From positions 1 to 24,961 of the IMG/VR virus record IMGVR_UViG_3300044631_002612: 24,961 nucleotides of DNA. One strand, 5' to 3'. The position numbers were made by a program, and so were the translations under genes. A model generated the notes under the pieces. It made no database searches and had not been told where the DNA came from. It worked only from the letters and a program-made list of their open reading frames with translations. Source of the stretch: a virus. Of the stretch, positions 15,341 through 22,275 are shown one piece after another. Positions within the stretch are counted from its first letter, which is position 1. Each line of letters begins with the position of its first letter.

Positions 15341-16438
15341 TCAGATGGTGGAGGTGTCGAGGGGGCTGTTGACAACGATCCGCACCAGGGGGATGAGGTC
15401 GATGTCGTAGGTGGCCTGCCAGTTGTCCTTGTCGTACAGCTGGGCGTTGGTCGGGTTGTCGGAAGCGGAGATCCACTTGGTGCCCATCACGTGGTAGGCG
15501 CTGTGGTAATCCACCGAGAGCACGTCCTGCTTGGACAGGATGTTGCGGTCGGCTTCGATGCGGAGATCCTGCTGCACGCCTTCCAGGATGGTGCCGGACT
15601 TGGTGAGGTAGCAGTTGAACTCACGCTGGTCGCCGGAGTCGCCAGGGGCAACGGTGTTGACCAGGGGGTCGATGATCACGCGGCAGCCGGCGAATTCGCC
15701 GATGCTGCGGGCACCGATGCCCACACCGCCACCGCCCCACACCACGGAACCGGCAGCAGCCAGAGCCGAGGTGGAGAAGGTCAGCAGACCCACCTGATAC
15801 AGGTAGTAACCCACGGAGGGGTGAACAACCAAGGTGTCCAGCTCATCGCCGCGCTCGCCCAGCTTGGCGCGGGCTTCAGCGATGGTGGCGCCGGTCAGGA
15901 AGTTGGCTTCGGTAGCACCAGAAGCGGTGCCCTTGCCCTTATACATGCCGTTGGCGCCCAGAGGACCGTTGTTGGTGTCGGAGGCACCAAACAGGCCATA
16001 GAGGTGGCTGAACAGACGCTGGCTGCTCAGTTTGTTGATGGCGTCGGCCAGCTGGTTACGGATGTGAAGCATGGGGTCTTCACCAGCCGCAAGCATTGCG
16101 ACGTCGTCCACTGCATACGCGAAACCACGGTGGCAGATGGTGGCGATCTGGGTGGCGGTGCCGATCTTCTGAGGGGTCAGATAACCGGCGTTGCTGGTGC
16201 CCCAGGTGGCCGTCCCGTTCATGATCTCCTCGGTAGGAGACACGGGGTTGAATTCGGGGACTTGGATGCGGGTGCCGCCTTCGCGGGCGTCCAGCAGGCT
16301 GTTGCGAACCACAGCGCCGCTCTTCAGGAAGAGGCTGCGCTCTTTGATGGCCTCAGACACATAGGTGCTGAGGTTATTGCGCTTGACGATGTCCGCAAGA
16401 AGGACACCGCCGGAATAGTTCTGAAATGGTGCGGCCAT
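15341..16438 (-). CDS. major capsid protein (HK97-fold)
   Basis: A 365-residue protein. It begins APFQNYSGGVLLADIVKRNN and LSTYVSEAIKERSLFLKSGA, then EGGTRIQVPEFNPV, GYAYAVDD-like AYAVDDVAMLAAGEDPM, LVVHPSVGYYLYQVGLL, and near the end EGVQQDLRIEADRNILS. This is the pattern of HK97-fold coat proteins of the kind found without a separate protease: N-arm, spine helix, P-domain with 'D-T-L-V-V-H-P', and the late A-domain. Hundreds of copies form the shell. A separate scaffold gene lies just upstream; no protease gene was found, so maturation cleavage is not evident. Codon use is heavily GC-biased. A terminator follows the gene and a hairpin precedes it. Confidence 0.92.
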   Translation of the reverse strand: MAAPFQNYSGGVLLADIVKRNNLSTYVSEAIKERSLFLKSGAVVRNSLLDAREGGTRIQVPEFNPVSPTEEIMNGTATWGTSNAGYLTPQKIGTATQIATICHRGFAYAVDDVAMLAAGEDPMLHIRNQLADAINKLSSQRLFSHLYGLFGASDTNNGPLGANGMYKGKGTASGATEANFLTGATIAEARAKLGERGDELDTLVVHPSVGYYLYQVGLLTFSTSALAAAGSVVWGGGGVGIGARSIGEFAGCRVIIDPLVNTVAPGDSGDQREFNCYLTKSGTILEGVQQDLRIEADRNILSKQDVLSVDYHSAYHVMGTKWISASDNPTNAQLYDKDNWQATYDIDLIPLVRIVVNSPLDTSTI

Positions 16439-16470
16439 TTCTTAGTACCAGGGTTGGGGGTTTGCGGGGT

Positions 16471-16487
16471 CCTAGTCACGGACTAGG
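16471..16487 (-). promoter_or_regulatory. palindromic hairpin in the capsid gene leader
   Basis: CCTAGTC, a 3-base spacer and GACTAGG form a perfect 7-bp inverted repeat in the 69-base gap between scaffold and capsid genes, 33 bases before the capsid ATG. No T-run follows on either strand. It could stabilise the abundant capsid mRNA (5' hairpin after processing) or bind a regulator. Confidence 0.5.
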
Positions 16488-16507
16488 TGAAGCGCCACAG
16501 ACGCAAT

Positions 16508-17215
16508 TTAGAGTCCTGCTTCTCTCTTCAGCACAGCTGCGAGATCAGGGTCTTGACTAGAAATTAGCATCTGCTGGGTAAGGTTGATTGAACCTTCTTT
16601 CCAGGGGTTTGCTACTCCAGTCGAGGCAACTCCGACGGGAACGGGTTTGGCGCCCATTCCAGCGGCGGAGCTGGGTTTGAAGTGATGCTCGTAGCCCGAA
16701 CCAGGGGCTTTCAGGGTGGCTAGATAGGTCGTGAGATCCTGCTCTACACCGCCGTTGAGCACGACGACGGCGCCTGAATCGTTTTTGCGAAGGTTGTTCT
16801 GCACCAGTTGCAGCATTTGCTCGGCGTTAATAGCGCCGGCTTGGCTGATTGCGGCCATTGCGCGTGTACGAATGGCGGCGTTTTCGTTGGACTGGCGCAA
16901 GTCCTCCAGCTGTTTTTGCAGGTCGAGGATTTGTTGGTCCTTTTCCTGTGCGGTGCGGTTGGCCTCTTCCCAGAGGTCCTTCCACTGGCCTTGGTCTTCC
17001 AGCGTCTTTTTACGCTGTTCGTCCTGTTTTTTGTAGACTTCGTCGAGTTTTAGCTTGATGCCTTGGAAACGTTCCTCAGCTTCGACGGCTTGGTTTTTTA
17101 GGGCGTTGATTTGAGCCTCATACTCGGCTCGGAAATCAAGTTGTGGAGCGTCGGTTCCAGCCACGGGCTGGGTAGGAGACGCCACGGGCGTTTCCTGGAT
17201 GACTTGCTCTTCCAT
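16508..17215 (-). CDS. capsid scaffold protein
   Basis: A 235-residue acidic protein. The middle (about residues 30-110) is a long coiled coil rich in Gln, Glu, Lys and Asp (EAEERFQGIKLKLDEVYKKQ, EDLRQSNENAAIRTRAM). It is followed by a helical part (AINAEQMLQLVQNNLRKNDS) and a C-terminal region with PVGVASTGVANPWKEG and a final helix that may bind the capsid. This layout and its place directly before the capsid gene are those of phage scaffolds. Scaffold directs shell size and is lost before packaging. It starts 3 bases after the small acidic gene. Confidence 0.85.
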   Translation of the reverse strand: MEEQVIQETPVASPTQPVAGTDAPQLDFRAEYEAQINALKNQAVEAEERFQGIKLKLDEVYKKQDEQRKKTLEDQGQWKDLWEEANRTAQEKDQQILDLQKQLEDLRQSNENAAIRTRAMAAISQAGAINAEQMLQLVQNNLRKNDSGAVVVLNGGVEQDLTTYLATLKAPGSGYEHHFKPSSAAGMGAKPVPVGVASTGVANPWKEGSINLTQQMLISSQDPDLAAVLKREAGL

Positions 17216-17218
17216 GAA

Positions 17219-17404
17219 TTAGAACTCTGGGGTTTCGGTGGTTTCGGGGGCTTCGTAAGAAGCGGGTTCGGCGGTGGCTTTGCGGGTGCGCTTTGGCTTG
17301 TCTTCGGCGGGCGGTTCCGGCTTAGCCTGTGCCGCTTCATCCAGTTCGACCATCTCCCAGCGAGTGGAGCCGTCGGGTTGGATGACTTCAGCAAGTGTTT
17401 TCAC
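17219..17404 (-). CDS. small hypothetical protein with acidic/Pro-rich tail
   Basis: About 61 residues: KTLAEVIQPDGSTRWEMVEL, then a low-complexity stretch of Pro, Glu, Lys and Thr ending APETTETPEF. The first 25 residues look like a short beta unit ('x-V-I-Q-P-D-G-S-x-R-W'); the rest is probably disordered. I prefer the GTG at 17404, since the longer frame starts only with a TTG at 17419 inside an inverted repeat. It is 3 bases ahead of the scaffold gene and probably co-translated with it. Similar short proteins occur in the head clusters of related phages; function unknown. Confidence 0.6.
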   Translation of the reverse strand: MKTLAEVIQPDGSTRWEMVELDEAAQAKPEPPAEDKPKRTRKATAEPASYEAPETTETPEF

Positions 17405-17412
17405 TGCCAAAA

Positions 17413-17436
17413 GTATCAACTACTTTTGTAGTATAC
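17413..17436 (-). promoter_or_regulatory. inverted repeat upstream of the scaffold/capsid unit
   Basis: ACTAC-N4-GTAGT (17419-17432) extends outward to GTAT/ATAC with a two-base offset. On the minus strand a TATACT (17435-17430) could serve as a -10 element, but no good -35 is seen. It lies in a 42-base gap between the collagen-like gene and the small gene before scaffold. It is either an operator/promoter or an mRNA hairpin. Confidence 0.35.
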
Positions 17437-17446
17437 AACAAAAGAA

Positions 17447-18409
17447 TTAAATGGTCGCTCCAACGTCATCAACAGTGGCTGGCGAAAGGTTTACCCATGC
17501 GCTCCCGGTGTAGCCCTCAAAGCAGCCGGCTGTGGTGTTAAAACGAATCATTCCGGTGGCGGGTGTGCCGGGGCGCTGGAGTGTTGTTCCAGTAGGCGCC
17601 TGGATGTATTGGTTGGCTGTGTAAAACGAGGTTGCAAGGGAGACGACGCCGTCGGTGACGTTGATGCCAGTTCCGGCGGTGACGGTGGCGTTGGAACCAG
17701 CAGGACCTGTTGCGCCTGTAGCGCCAGTAGGTCCGGTAGCGCCTTGGGGACCAGTGGCGCCGGTTAAACCTTGGGGGCCAGTGTCTCCTGTGTCGCCTTT
17801 GTCTCCCTTGTCGCCTTTGGGGCCGGTGGCGCCTGTTGCTCCAGTTAGGCCGGTTTCGCCTTGGGGACCTGTTGCGCCTTGAGGTCCGGTGGCACCTTGG
17901 GGGCCCTGTTCACCTTGGGGACCTTGTTCGCCTTGAGGTCCTTGAAGACCAGTAGCGCCTTGGGGGCCGGTGGCTCCAGTTGCGCCAGTTGCTCCAGTAG
18001 CGCCTGTGGTGCCGGTGTTGCCACGGGGGATGGTGAAGTTGAAGATTGCGGCGGACTCGGTGCCGACGTTGGTGACCGTGGCGGAAGTTCCGGCGTCGCC
18101 GGTGGTGACGGTGCCGATGGTGATTGATGCTCCACCGCCGCCTTCTTCGGTGCTGAGGTTGCCGTTGATGAGGAGTTCGGAATTACGGCCGGTGCCGCCG
18201 AGGGCTAGTGGGCTGTCGTTCCAGCCGGTGGAGGATTTGGGGCCGTAAAGCTCGGTGGTGCGGGTGTTGATGTACCAGTCGCCGGTGCGGCCTTCGGTGG
18301 TTGGGGGACCGTCGCCGGAAAGCAGGCTCTGGAATTGTTTGACGTCACGCGCCAGCTTGACCAGTGCGGTGACCTGGGCAAGCGTCAGGTATTCCTGCTT
18401 GGTGGCCAT
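17447..18409 (-). CDS. collagen-like fibre protein in the head module
   Basis: A 320-residue protein. Residues 1-60 contain a helical start and [20 protein letters not shown], a unit known from collagen-like and fibre proteins of phages. Residues 60-129 are beta-rich and end FNFTIPR. Residues 130-240 are about 37 uninterrupted Gly-x-y triplets ([12 protein letters not shown]), expected to fold as a collagen triple helix. The last 80 residues ([20 protein letters not shown]) look like the small C-terminal trimerisation unit of phage fibres. It is encoded between portal and scaffold, 3 bases after the portal stop, so it may be a capsid or neck fibre rather than a tail fibre. Location on the virion is inferred. 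Confidence 0.88.
   Translation of the reverse strand: MATKQEYLTLAQVTALVKLARDVKQFQSLLSGDGPPTTEGRTGDWYINTRTTELYGPKSSTGWNDSPLALGGTGRNSELLINGNLSTEEGGGGASITIGTVTTGDAGTSATVTNVGTESAAIFNFTIPRGNTGTTGATGATGATGATGPQGATGLQGPQGEQGPQGEQGPQGATGPQGATGPQGETGLTGATGATGPKGDKGDKGDTGDTGPQGLTGATGPQGATGPTGATGATGPAGSNATVTAGTGINVTDGVVSLATSFYTANQYIQAPTGTTLQRPGTPATGMIRFNTTAGCFEGYTGSAWVNLSPATVDDVGATI
17690..18022 (-). repeat. collagen Gly-x-y coding repeat
   Basis: About 37 consecutive Gly-x-y codon triplets in the collagen-like gene. The commonest are GAT and GPQ, with a charged block [16 protein letters not shown] near the middle. The 9-bp units vary in the third base, so they are not recent perfect copies. Confidence 0.9.
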
Positions 18410-18412
18410 CGC

Positions 18413-19954
18413 TTACTGAAGCAGCGCGTTGAGGAGCTGCTCCATGCGGTCTGGGGTCAGTTCTTGGTCGTCGTTTTCTTCGCCGGGGGATTCTTCCGTT
18501 TCGGATTCGTCTTCGACTTCGCCGGGTTCTTCGCTGGGGAGGCTGCCGAGTTCCATCGAAGGGAGGATTTCGCCTTGGGTCAGGATGGCGCGGACTTCTT
18601 CGAGGGTGATGACGCCTTTGTCGAAGAGGGCTGTGATGGCGGTGACATCTTGGCCGATCAGGCGGTCGATGTCGAAATCGCGGCTGATGCTGACTTCAGG
18701 GGGTTCGATGCCGAGGTAAGCGCCAGCGAAGTCAAAAGCCTTTTGGAGGGTTTGTTCGAGGTCGAGGCTGACGGAGGCCAGCATGGAGTTGGTATCGACG
18801 CGGTCGAGGCGGCGAGCGTCGGCAGATTCGGCGACAAATTTTTGCTGGCTCAGCGTGCTGATGCCGAGCGTGGCCATTTGTTGCTGGAGTTCTTTGATCT
18901 CGTTGGATTGGGCTTCAAAGGCGCTGGAAGCGGGCTCCACGTAGTAGACCTTGTTGCCGGGGGCGGTGGCCATCGCGTAGTTGACGCTGATGGCCATGTC
19001 CTTGGTTTGGTCGTCCCAGCCCTCAAGGACGAGCATCGGTTGGGAGGCGATGTGGAGGCTGTGGATAAGGTCGGCTTGGCGTTGGAAGTGCGCCAGGTTT
19101 AGGTAGGCGATGTCGATCAGCGGTGGGCGGCTGATCATCGTGTCCACCTTGTTGGAGTAGGTGGTGACGAGAGGGATTTGGTTGAGGCTGTAGGTGCCGG
19201 TGTCGATGAGTTCGTAGTCGCCGCTTTGGGCGTTGGGCTCCATGAAGCCGGGGCCGAGGGGTTTGATGGCTTGTTTTTGGCGGTAGACCTCGTAGCGACC
19301 GGGTTCGATGACGCGGATTTGTTCGTAGGTTTTTTCGCCGAAGCGGCCTTCGGGGACGATGGCTTTTTCGTAGATGCGGACTTGGGTGAGGGTGCCGTAG
19401 GCGGCGTCGCGGTCCAGGCGCCAGCCGTAGATGTTGTAGGGATCGACTTCGACCCAGTAGGGGCGGCGGCCCAGGGCGCGTTCTTCGGCGAGGCTGCGGA
19501 TTTCGGTGGGGGCTGGGAAGTCGATCAGAGTGTGGGCTTGGCCGTAAGTCAAGCTGCAGATCAGGAGGCGGCGGGCGTACTCGTCGAGGTCGGAGCCACA
19601 GCCGTCAACGTCGCGGGCGAAGACTTCGCGCCAGTAGGGGTCGCCTTCGAGGGCGATGGGTTTGCGGAGGATCAGGCCGGCGGCGGCGCGGATCAGGCGC
19701 TGGGTGTAAGGCGAGAAGACAGCGCGGTTGACCCGGCTCATGTAGGCCCGGTAGTCCTCTCGGGGCTCCAGTGGGAGGAAGGCTTCGCTGTTTTCGCGCA
19801 GGTACTCGGTGCCGCGGGTGACGGCTTTCATGATTTCCCAGCCTTTCATCATGTCCAGCACGGCGGCTGTGCGAATGAAGGGGCTGTCGCCACCGTTTTG
19901 GTACGTCGTGGCGACGATGTGGGTGGGAAACTGGCCGGGTACTGCGTAGGTCAT
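18413..19954 (-). CDS. portal protein (DUF4055-like)
   Basis: A 513-residue protein, the usual size for a portal. It shows DMMKGWEIMKAVTRGTEYLR, FLPLEPREDYRAYMSRVNRA, FSPYTQRLIRAAAGLILRKP, YARRLLICSLTYGQAHTLID and RPYWVEVDPYNIYGWRLDRD. This matches the DUF4055 portal family. The long helical region at about 340-430 (EAQSNEIKELQQQMATLG) forms the stem and crown, and the C-terminal tail is very acidic (EEPGEVEDESETEESPGEEN). Twelve copies form the ring through which DNA enters. The start ATG is immediately after the stop of the upstream gene (TAAATG), with a GGAG a few bases before. Confidence 0.92.
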   Translation of the reverse strand: MTYAVPGQFPTHIVATTYQNGGDSPFIRTAAVLDMMKGWEIMKAVTRGTEYLRENSEAFLPLEPREDYRAYMSRVNRAVFSPYTQRLIRAAAGLILRKPIALEGDPYWREVFARDVDGCGSDLDEYARRLLICSLTYGQAHTLIDFPAPTEIRSLAEERALGRRPYWVEVDPYNIYGWRLDRDAAYGTLTQVRIYEKAIVPEGRFGEKTYEQIRVIEPGRYEVYRQKQAIKPLGPGFMEPNAQSGDYELIDTGTYSLNQIPLVTTYSNKVDTMISRPPLIDIAYLNLAHFQRQADLIHSLHIASQPMLVLEGWDDQTKDMAISVNYAMATAPGNKVYYVEPASSAFEAQSNEIKELQQQMATLGISTLSQQKFVAESADARRLDRVDTNSMLASVSLDLEQTLQKAFDFAGAYLGIEPPEVSISRDFDIDRLIGQDVTAITALFDKGVITLEEVRAILTQGEILPSMELGSLPSEEPGEVEDESETEESPGEENDDQELTPDRMEQLLNALLQ

Positions 19955-20230
19955 TTAGCTCCACTTGTGCTTGTCTGCCCAGTACGCGGCTGACATTTTT
20001 CCTTTCTTGATGTTAGCCGCGTGCCTAGCTTTGAACGCTTCGCGGCGTTTGCGGTCGGCCTCGGATTCTCCAGCAGTCTTGGGGGAGCCGGAGACGCCTT
20101 GTTGTCCGAAGCGGATAAGTTTTACTTCGCCGTTCTCTTTTGCGAGGACGGCGTGTGATTTAGTGGGGTGTTTTGGGGTGCGTTTCGGTTTGTTGTAGCC
20201 GTCGAATTTTTCGCCGCGGTATTCAATCAT
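19955..20230 (-). CDS. small basic conserved phage protein (DUF6321-like)
   Basis: A 91-residue basic protein: YRGEKFDGYNKPKRTPKHPT, KSHAVLAKENGEVKLIRFGQ, GSPKTAGESEADRKRREAFK, ARHAANIKKGKMSAAYWADK and HKWS. This sequence pattern is highly conserved among cyanophages and other environmental phages (I believe DUF6321). Its function is unknown; the abundance of Lys and Arg suggests that it touches DNA or the capsid interior. It overlaps the upstream gene end by 8 bases and ends at the portal start. In related genomes it also lies near terminase and portal. Confidence 0.85.
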   Translation of the reverse strand: MIEYRGEKFDGYNKPKRTPKHPTKSHAVLAKENGEVKLIRFGQQGVSGSPKTAGESEADRKRREAFKARHAANIKKGKMSAAYWADKHKWS

Positions 20231-20420
20231 CGTCGTCCTCCTCGTCGGCGGGGTCTTCGATGGGCACCAGCACTTCGATGCCCATGGCGAGCATTCGTAT
20301 AAAGTTGCCTAATGTGTCGGGCACAGAGGGAGTTTTGAAGACGAAGGTGGCATGGGTGATGCCCTCTTCGCCGTCAATCTCGATGTGTAGGCAGTTGCCG
20401 GTGACCGTTTGAATAGTCAT
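20223..20420 (-). CDS. small acidic hypothetical protein
   Basis: A 65-residue protein: MTIQTVTGNCLHIEIDGEEG, HATFVFKTPSVPDTLGNFIR, then a hydrophobic unit and an Asp/Glu tail (PADEEDDDD). It appears to be a small beta unit followed by a disordered acidic tail. The ATG at 20420 is preferred to the GTG six bases upstream. Its end overlaps the start of the basic DUF6321-like gene by 8 bases, so an acidic and a basic protein are probably made together; whether they bind each other is unknown. Confidence 0.6.
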   Translation of the reverse strand: MTIQTVTGNCLHIEIDGEEGITHATFVFKTPSVPDTLGNFIRMLAMGIEVLVPIEDPADEEDDDD

Positions 20421-20434
20421 TCGCACCAGCTGGT

Positions 20435-20851
20435 TTAGATGGAGGCGGTGATGGCGCCGCTGGTGATGAAGTTGCAGGTGATCACTTCGAGTTCGCCCAC
20501 CGTGGCGCTGAAGTCGGCGCTGGTGATGATGCCCGAGAAAGCGATCTTTTTGCCGCCGCTGGTGTCTAGGAACAGTTCGAAGGCAGCGTTGGCGCTATCT
20601 TCGGTGGTAAGGACGTCTTGCAGGAAGGCGGCGGTTTCGTCAGCGCTGGAGGCCGTGTACATCAGCTCGACGGTGCCGGAGCCGGAGATGAGGCCGCCCA
20701 CGAATTCGCGGCTGGTGGAGCCGTGGTCAGTGGTGTCGAGCGTGTCCTTGTTGATGGTCAGGGACCAGCTGCGGGTCGAGGTGATTGCAGCAGGGGTGGA
20801 ACCGTCGTTTTCGAATTTGACGGAGCCCTCTTCGCCACGAAAAAAGGCCAT
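20435..20851 (-). CDS. tail tube-like protein, copy 1
   Basis: A 138-residue protein: MAFFRGEEGSVKFENDGSTP, AITSTRSWSLTINKDTLDTT, then GSTSREFVGG, a beta region and FSGIITSADFSATVGELEVI. The pattern 'S-W-S-L-T-x-x-x-D-x-L-D-T-T-D-x-G-S-x-x-R-E-x-x-x-G' is that of the beta-barrel tail tube proteins of TP901-1-like phages, whose hexameric rings stack to form the tube. The ATG at 20851 is directly preceded by a 7-bp hairpin that would cover the ribosome landing site. It is about 72% identical to the next gene over the full length (hand count). Location upstream of the portal is unusual. Confidence 0.84.
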   Translation of the reverse strand: MAFFRGEEGSVKFENDGSTPAAITSTRSWSLTINKDTLDTTDHGSTSREFVGGLISGSGTVELMYTASSADETAAFLQDVLTTEDSANAAFELFLDTSGGKKIAFSGIITSADFSATVGELEVITCNFITSGAITASI

Positions 20852-20853
20852 AG

Positions 20854-20877
20854 CTGGAGCGGGGTGCTTTGCTCCAG
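20854..20877 (-). promoter_or_regulatory. hairpin over the start region of tail tube copy 1
   Basis: CTGGAGC (20854-20860) and GCTCCAG (20871-20877) form a perfect 7-bp inverted repeat with a 10-base loop. In the minus-strand RNA it ends 2 bases before the ATG, in the place normally taken by the Shine-Dalgarno sequence. It may lower translation of this copy relative to copy 2, or act as a processing site between the two. Confidence 0.5.
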
Positions 20878-20908
20878 TCTACGGCCTAAGTCGAGGGGTG
20901 TTTAGTTA

Positions 20909-21325
20909 TTAGATAGAGGCGGTGATTGCGCCAGAGCTGATGAAGTTGACGGTGATGACTTCCAGTTCGCCGACGGTTGCGCTGTAATCAGCACTGGTGA
21001 TGATGCCGGTGAAAGTGATTTTCTTGGTGCCGGAGGTGTCCAAGAAGAGTTCGAATTGGGCGTCGGTTTGGTCCTTGGTGGTCAGGACGTCGTCGATGAA
21101 GTTGAGGGTTTCGCCCGAGCCGGGGGCGGTGTACATGACTTCGGCGCTGCCGCTTCCAGAGAGGAGGCTGCCAATGAATTCACGGCTGGTCGAACCTTGG
21201 TCGGTTACGTCCAGAGTGTCTTTGTTGATGGTGAAGCTCCAGCTGCGGGTGGACGAGACTGCGGCCACGACGCCGGAGCTGTCTTTGAAGCTGATGGAGC
21301 CCTCCTCGCCGCGAAAGAAAGCCAC
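20909..21325 (-). CDS. tail tube-like protein, copy 2
   Basis: A 138-residue paralogue of the following gene, with the same length and no gaps: MAFFRGEEGSISFKDSSGVV, STRSWSFTINKDTLDVTDQG, EFIGSLLSGSGSAEVMYTAP, and the same C-terminal AITASI. The N-terminal 10 residues and the last 24 are nearly unchanged; differences cluster at residues 11-25 and 67-90, likely exposed loops. The start codon is GTG (21325-21323). Tandem tube genes may give a mixed tube, or one copy may have become a tube-end or decorative protein. Confidence 0.84.
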   Translation of the reverse strand: MAFFRGEEGSISFKDSSGVVAAVSSTRSWSFTINKDTLDVTDQGSTSREFIGSLLSGSGSAEVMYTAPGSGETLNFIDDVLTTKDQTDAQFELFLDTSGTKKITFTGIITSADYSATVGELEVITVNFISSGAITASI

Positions 21326-21356
21326 GGGTCGTTATGCAGTAGGGGATGTTTTGAGT

Positions 21357-21539
21357 TTAGTTGATGATTTCTTCGACGAGTTCCAGTGCAAGGGCGACTT
21401 CTTTTTTGGTTTTTGCGGGGGTAACGGCGATGACGGCCTGTTTGGCGAGGAAGCGGGCGCAGCGGGGGTCCCAGAGCTTTGGGTTGCGCTTGCCCTTGAC
21501 GGCGAAGATCGCGTCAAGCATTACGGAGGTGATTTCCAT
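21357..21539 (-). CDS. small helical hypothetical protein, 60 aa
   Basis: A 60-residue protein, mostly helical: MEITSVMLDAIFAVKGKRNP, KLWDPRCARFLAKQAVIAVT, then KTKKEVALALELVEEIIN. It is basic in the middle and acidic at the end, with no membrane segment. I do not recognise the family. It lies between the putative decoration protein (4-base gap) and tail tube copy 2. Tight spacing supports translation. Confidence 0.6.
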   Translation of the reverse strand: MEITSVMLDAIFAVKGKRNPKLWDPRCARFLAKQAVIAVTPAKTKKEVALALELVEEIIN

Positions 21540-21543
21540 GGGA

Positions 21544-21888
21544 TTAGCCGTGGTAGGCGACGGCGATGTGGGGGACGACGTCTGGGGTGCCAGAGTTTAC
21601 TTCTGAGATTCGCATACGGATTTTGGCGGCGGGTTTGCCGTCGTAGAAGTAAACGTAGGTGCCAGCTGAGTTGATGGTTTTTGCGGTGTCAATAGTGAAC
21701 CACGTGCTGTCGAAGCTGCACTCCAAGGCGAGTTTGAAGTTGGCGCTGCCTGTAACGGTGGCGGCAAAGGTATAGCTAGAGGACTCAGCAGGGACTTCGA
21801 ACCACTCGTCGACGGCGTCCATGGTGGCGCCGGTGTATTCCACGAGGTTGGTGAAGCGGTCTTTGGCGGTGATAGAGACGGCGGCCAT
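21544..21888 (-). CDS. putative capsid or tail decoration protein, beta-rich
   Basis: A 114-residue protein rich in beta strands: AAVSITAKDRFTNLVEYTGA, WFEVPAESSSYTFAATVTGS, ANFKLALECSFDSTWFTIDT, YVYFYDGKPAAKIRMRISEV. It has the look of a jelly-roll or Ig-like domain with aromatic-rich strands ('F-x-L-x-L-E-x-S-x-D-x-x-x-W'), similar to small phage surface proteins that bind the shell or tube. No specific family motif is clear, and decoration is inferred from fold pattern and position between terminase and tail tube genes. The ATG at 21888 is the first start. The gap to the next gene is 4 bases. Confidence 0.55.
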   Translation of the reverse strand: MAAVSITAKDRFTNLVEYTGATMDAVDEWFEVPAESSSYTFAATVTGSANFKLALECSFDSTWFTIDTAKTINSAGTYVYFYDGKPAAKIRMRISEVNSGTPDVVPHIAVAYHG

Positions 21889-21890
21889 GG

Positions 21891-22061
21891 TTACTTGCTC
21901 CGTTTTTTGGGTTTTTTGGCGGTTTTGGCCGCGGCTTTGAAGGCGGCATCGGTGGGGGCGCCTTTGGTGCCAGGCTTACGCATTTTTTCGCCGCTGCCGG
22001 CTTCGATGCGCTTGCGTTTGGCTGCGATGTTGGCGTAAAGGCCCTTTTTCTTGGCGGCCAT
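21891..22061 (-). CDS. tiny very basic phage protein, 56 aa
   Basis: A 56-residue protein that starts AAKKKGLYANIAAKRKRIEA and continues GSGEKMRKPGTKGAPTDAAF and KAAAKTAKKPKKRSK. The segment 'G-L-Y-A-N-I-x-A-K-R-x-R-I-x-A-G-S-G-E-K-M-R' is strongly conserved among unrelated phages, always next to terminase or portal genes. The function is not known. The high Lys and Arg content suggests DNA contact or packaging inside the head. The ATG at 22061 overlaps the stop of the upstream gene (TAATG). Confidence 0.82.
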   Translation of the reverse strand: MAAKKKGLYANIAAKRKRIEAGSGEKMRKPGTKGAPTDAAFKAAAKTAKKPKKRSK

Positions 22062-22243
22062 TACTTTTTGCCTCCCTTTTTGGTGGGTTTTTTGCGCGCC
22101 ATGCCTGCTTCGCTGAGGGCAATGGCGATTGCCTGCTTGCGGGAGGTCACTTTTTTGCCCGAGCTGGATTTAAGGGTTCCAGCAGAGTATTCGGACATGA
22201 CCTTTTCGACCTTTTTCTGGCCTTTTGTAGGTTTCTTGGCCAT
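22061..22243 (-). CDS. small basic phage protein (DUF6496-like)
   Basis: A 60-residue, Lys-rich protein: KKVEKVMSEYSAGTLKSSSG, KKVTSRKQAIAIALSEAGMA, RKKPTKKGGKK. The core 'K-V-M-x-E-x-x-x-G-x-L-x-S-S-G-K-K-V-x-x-R-K-Q-A-I-A-I-A-L-S-E-A' is that of DUF6496, common in phages next to terminase and portal genes; no function is established. It is coupled to the next gene through TAATG and lies 32 bases after the large terminase. Confidence 0.85.
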   Translation of the reverse strand: MAKKPTKGQKKVEKVMSEYSAGTLKSSSGKKVTSRKQAIAIALSEAGMARKKPTKKGGKK

Positions 22244-22275
22244 GTTTTGCGGGCTTTTCTGCAGTCTACGGAGGG

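Noticed and set aside
15491-16486. 331-codon plus-strand frame opposite the capsid gene
   Set aside because: It mirrors the strongly biased codons of the capsid gene, has low-complexity Gly/Val/Ala/His content and no family pattern; the capsid protein on the minus strand is certain.
17655-17882. Pro/Val/Ala-rich repeat frame opposite the collagen gene
   Set aside because: It is the complement of the Gly-x-y repeat, which must be Pro-rich in antisense; not an independent gene.
19178-19993. 271-codon plus-strand frame opposite the portal gene
   Set aside because: It is an antisense shadow caused by GC-rich third positions; repetitive Val/Gly/Ala/Asp sequence and no motif.
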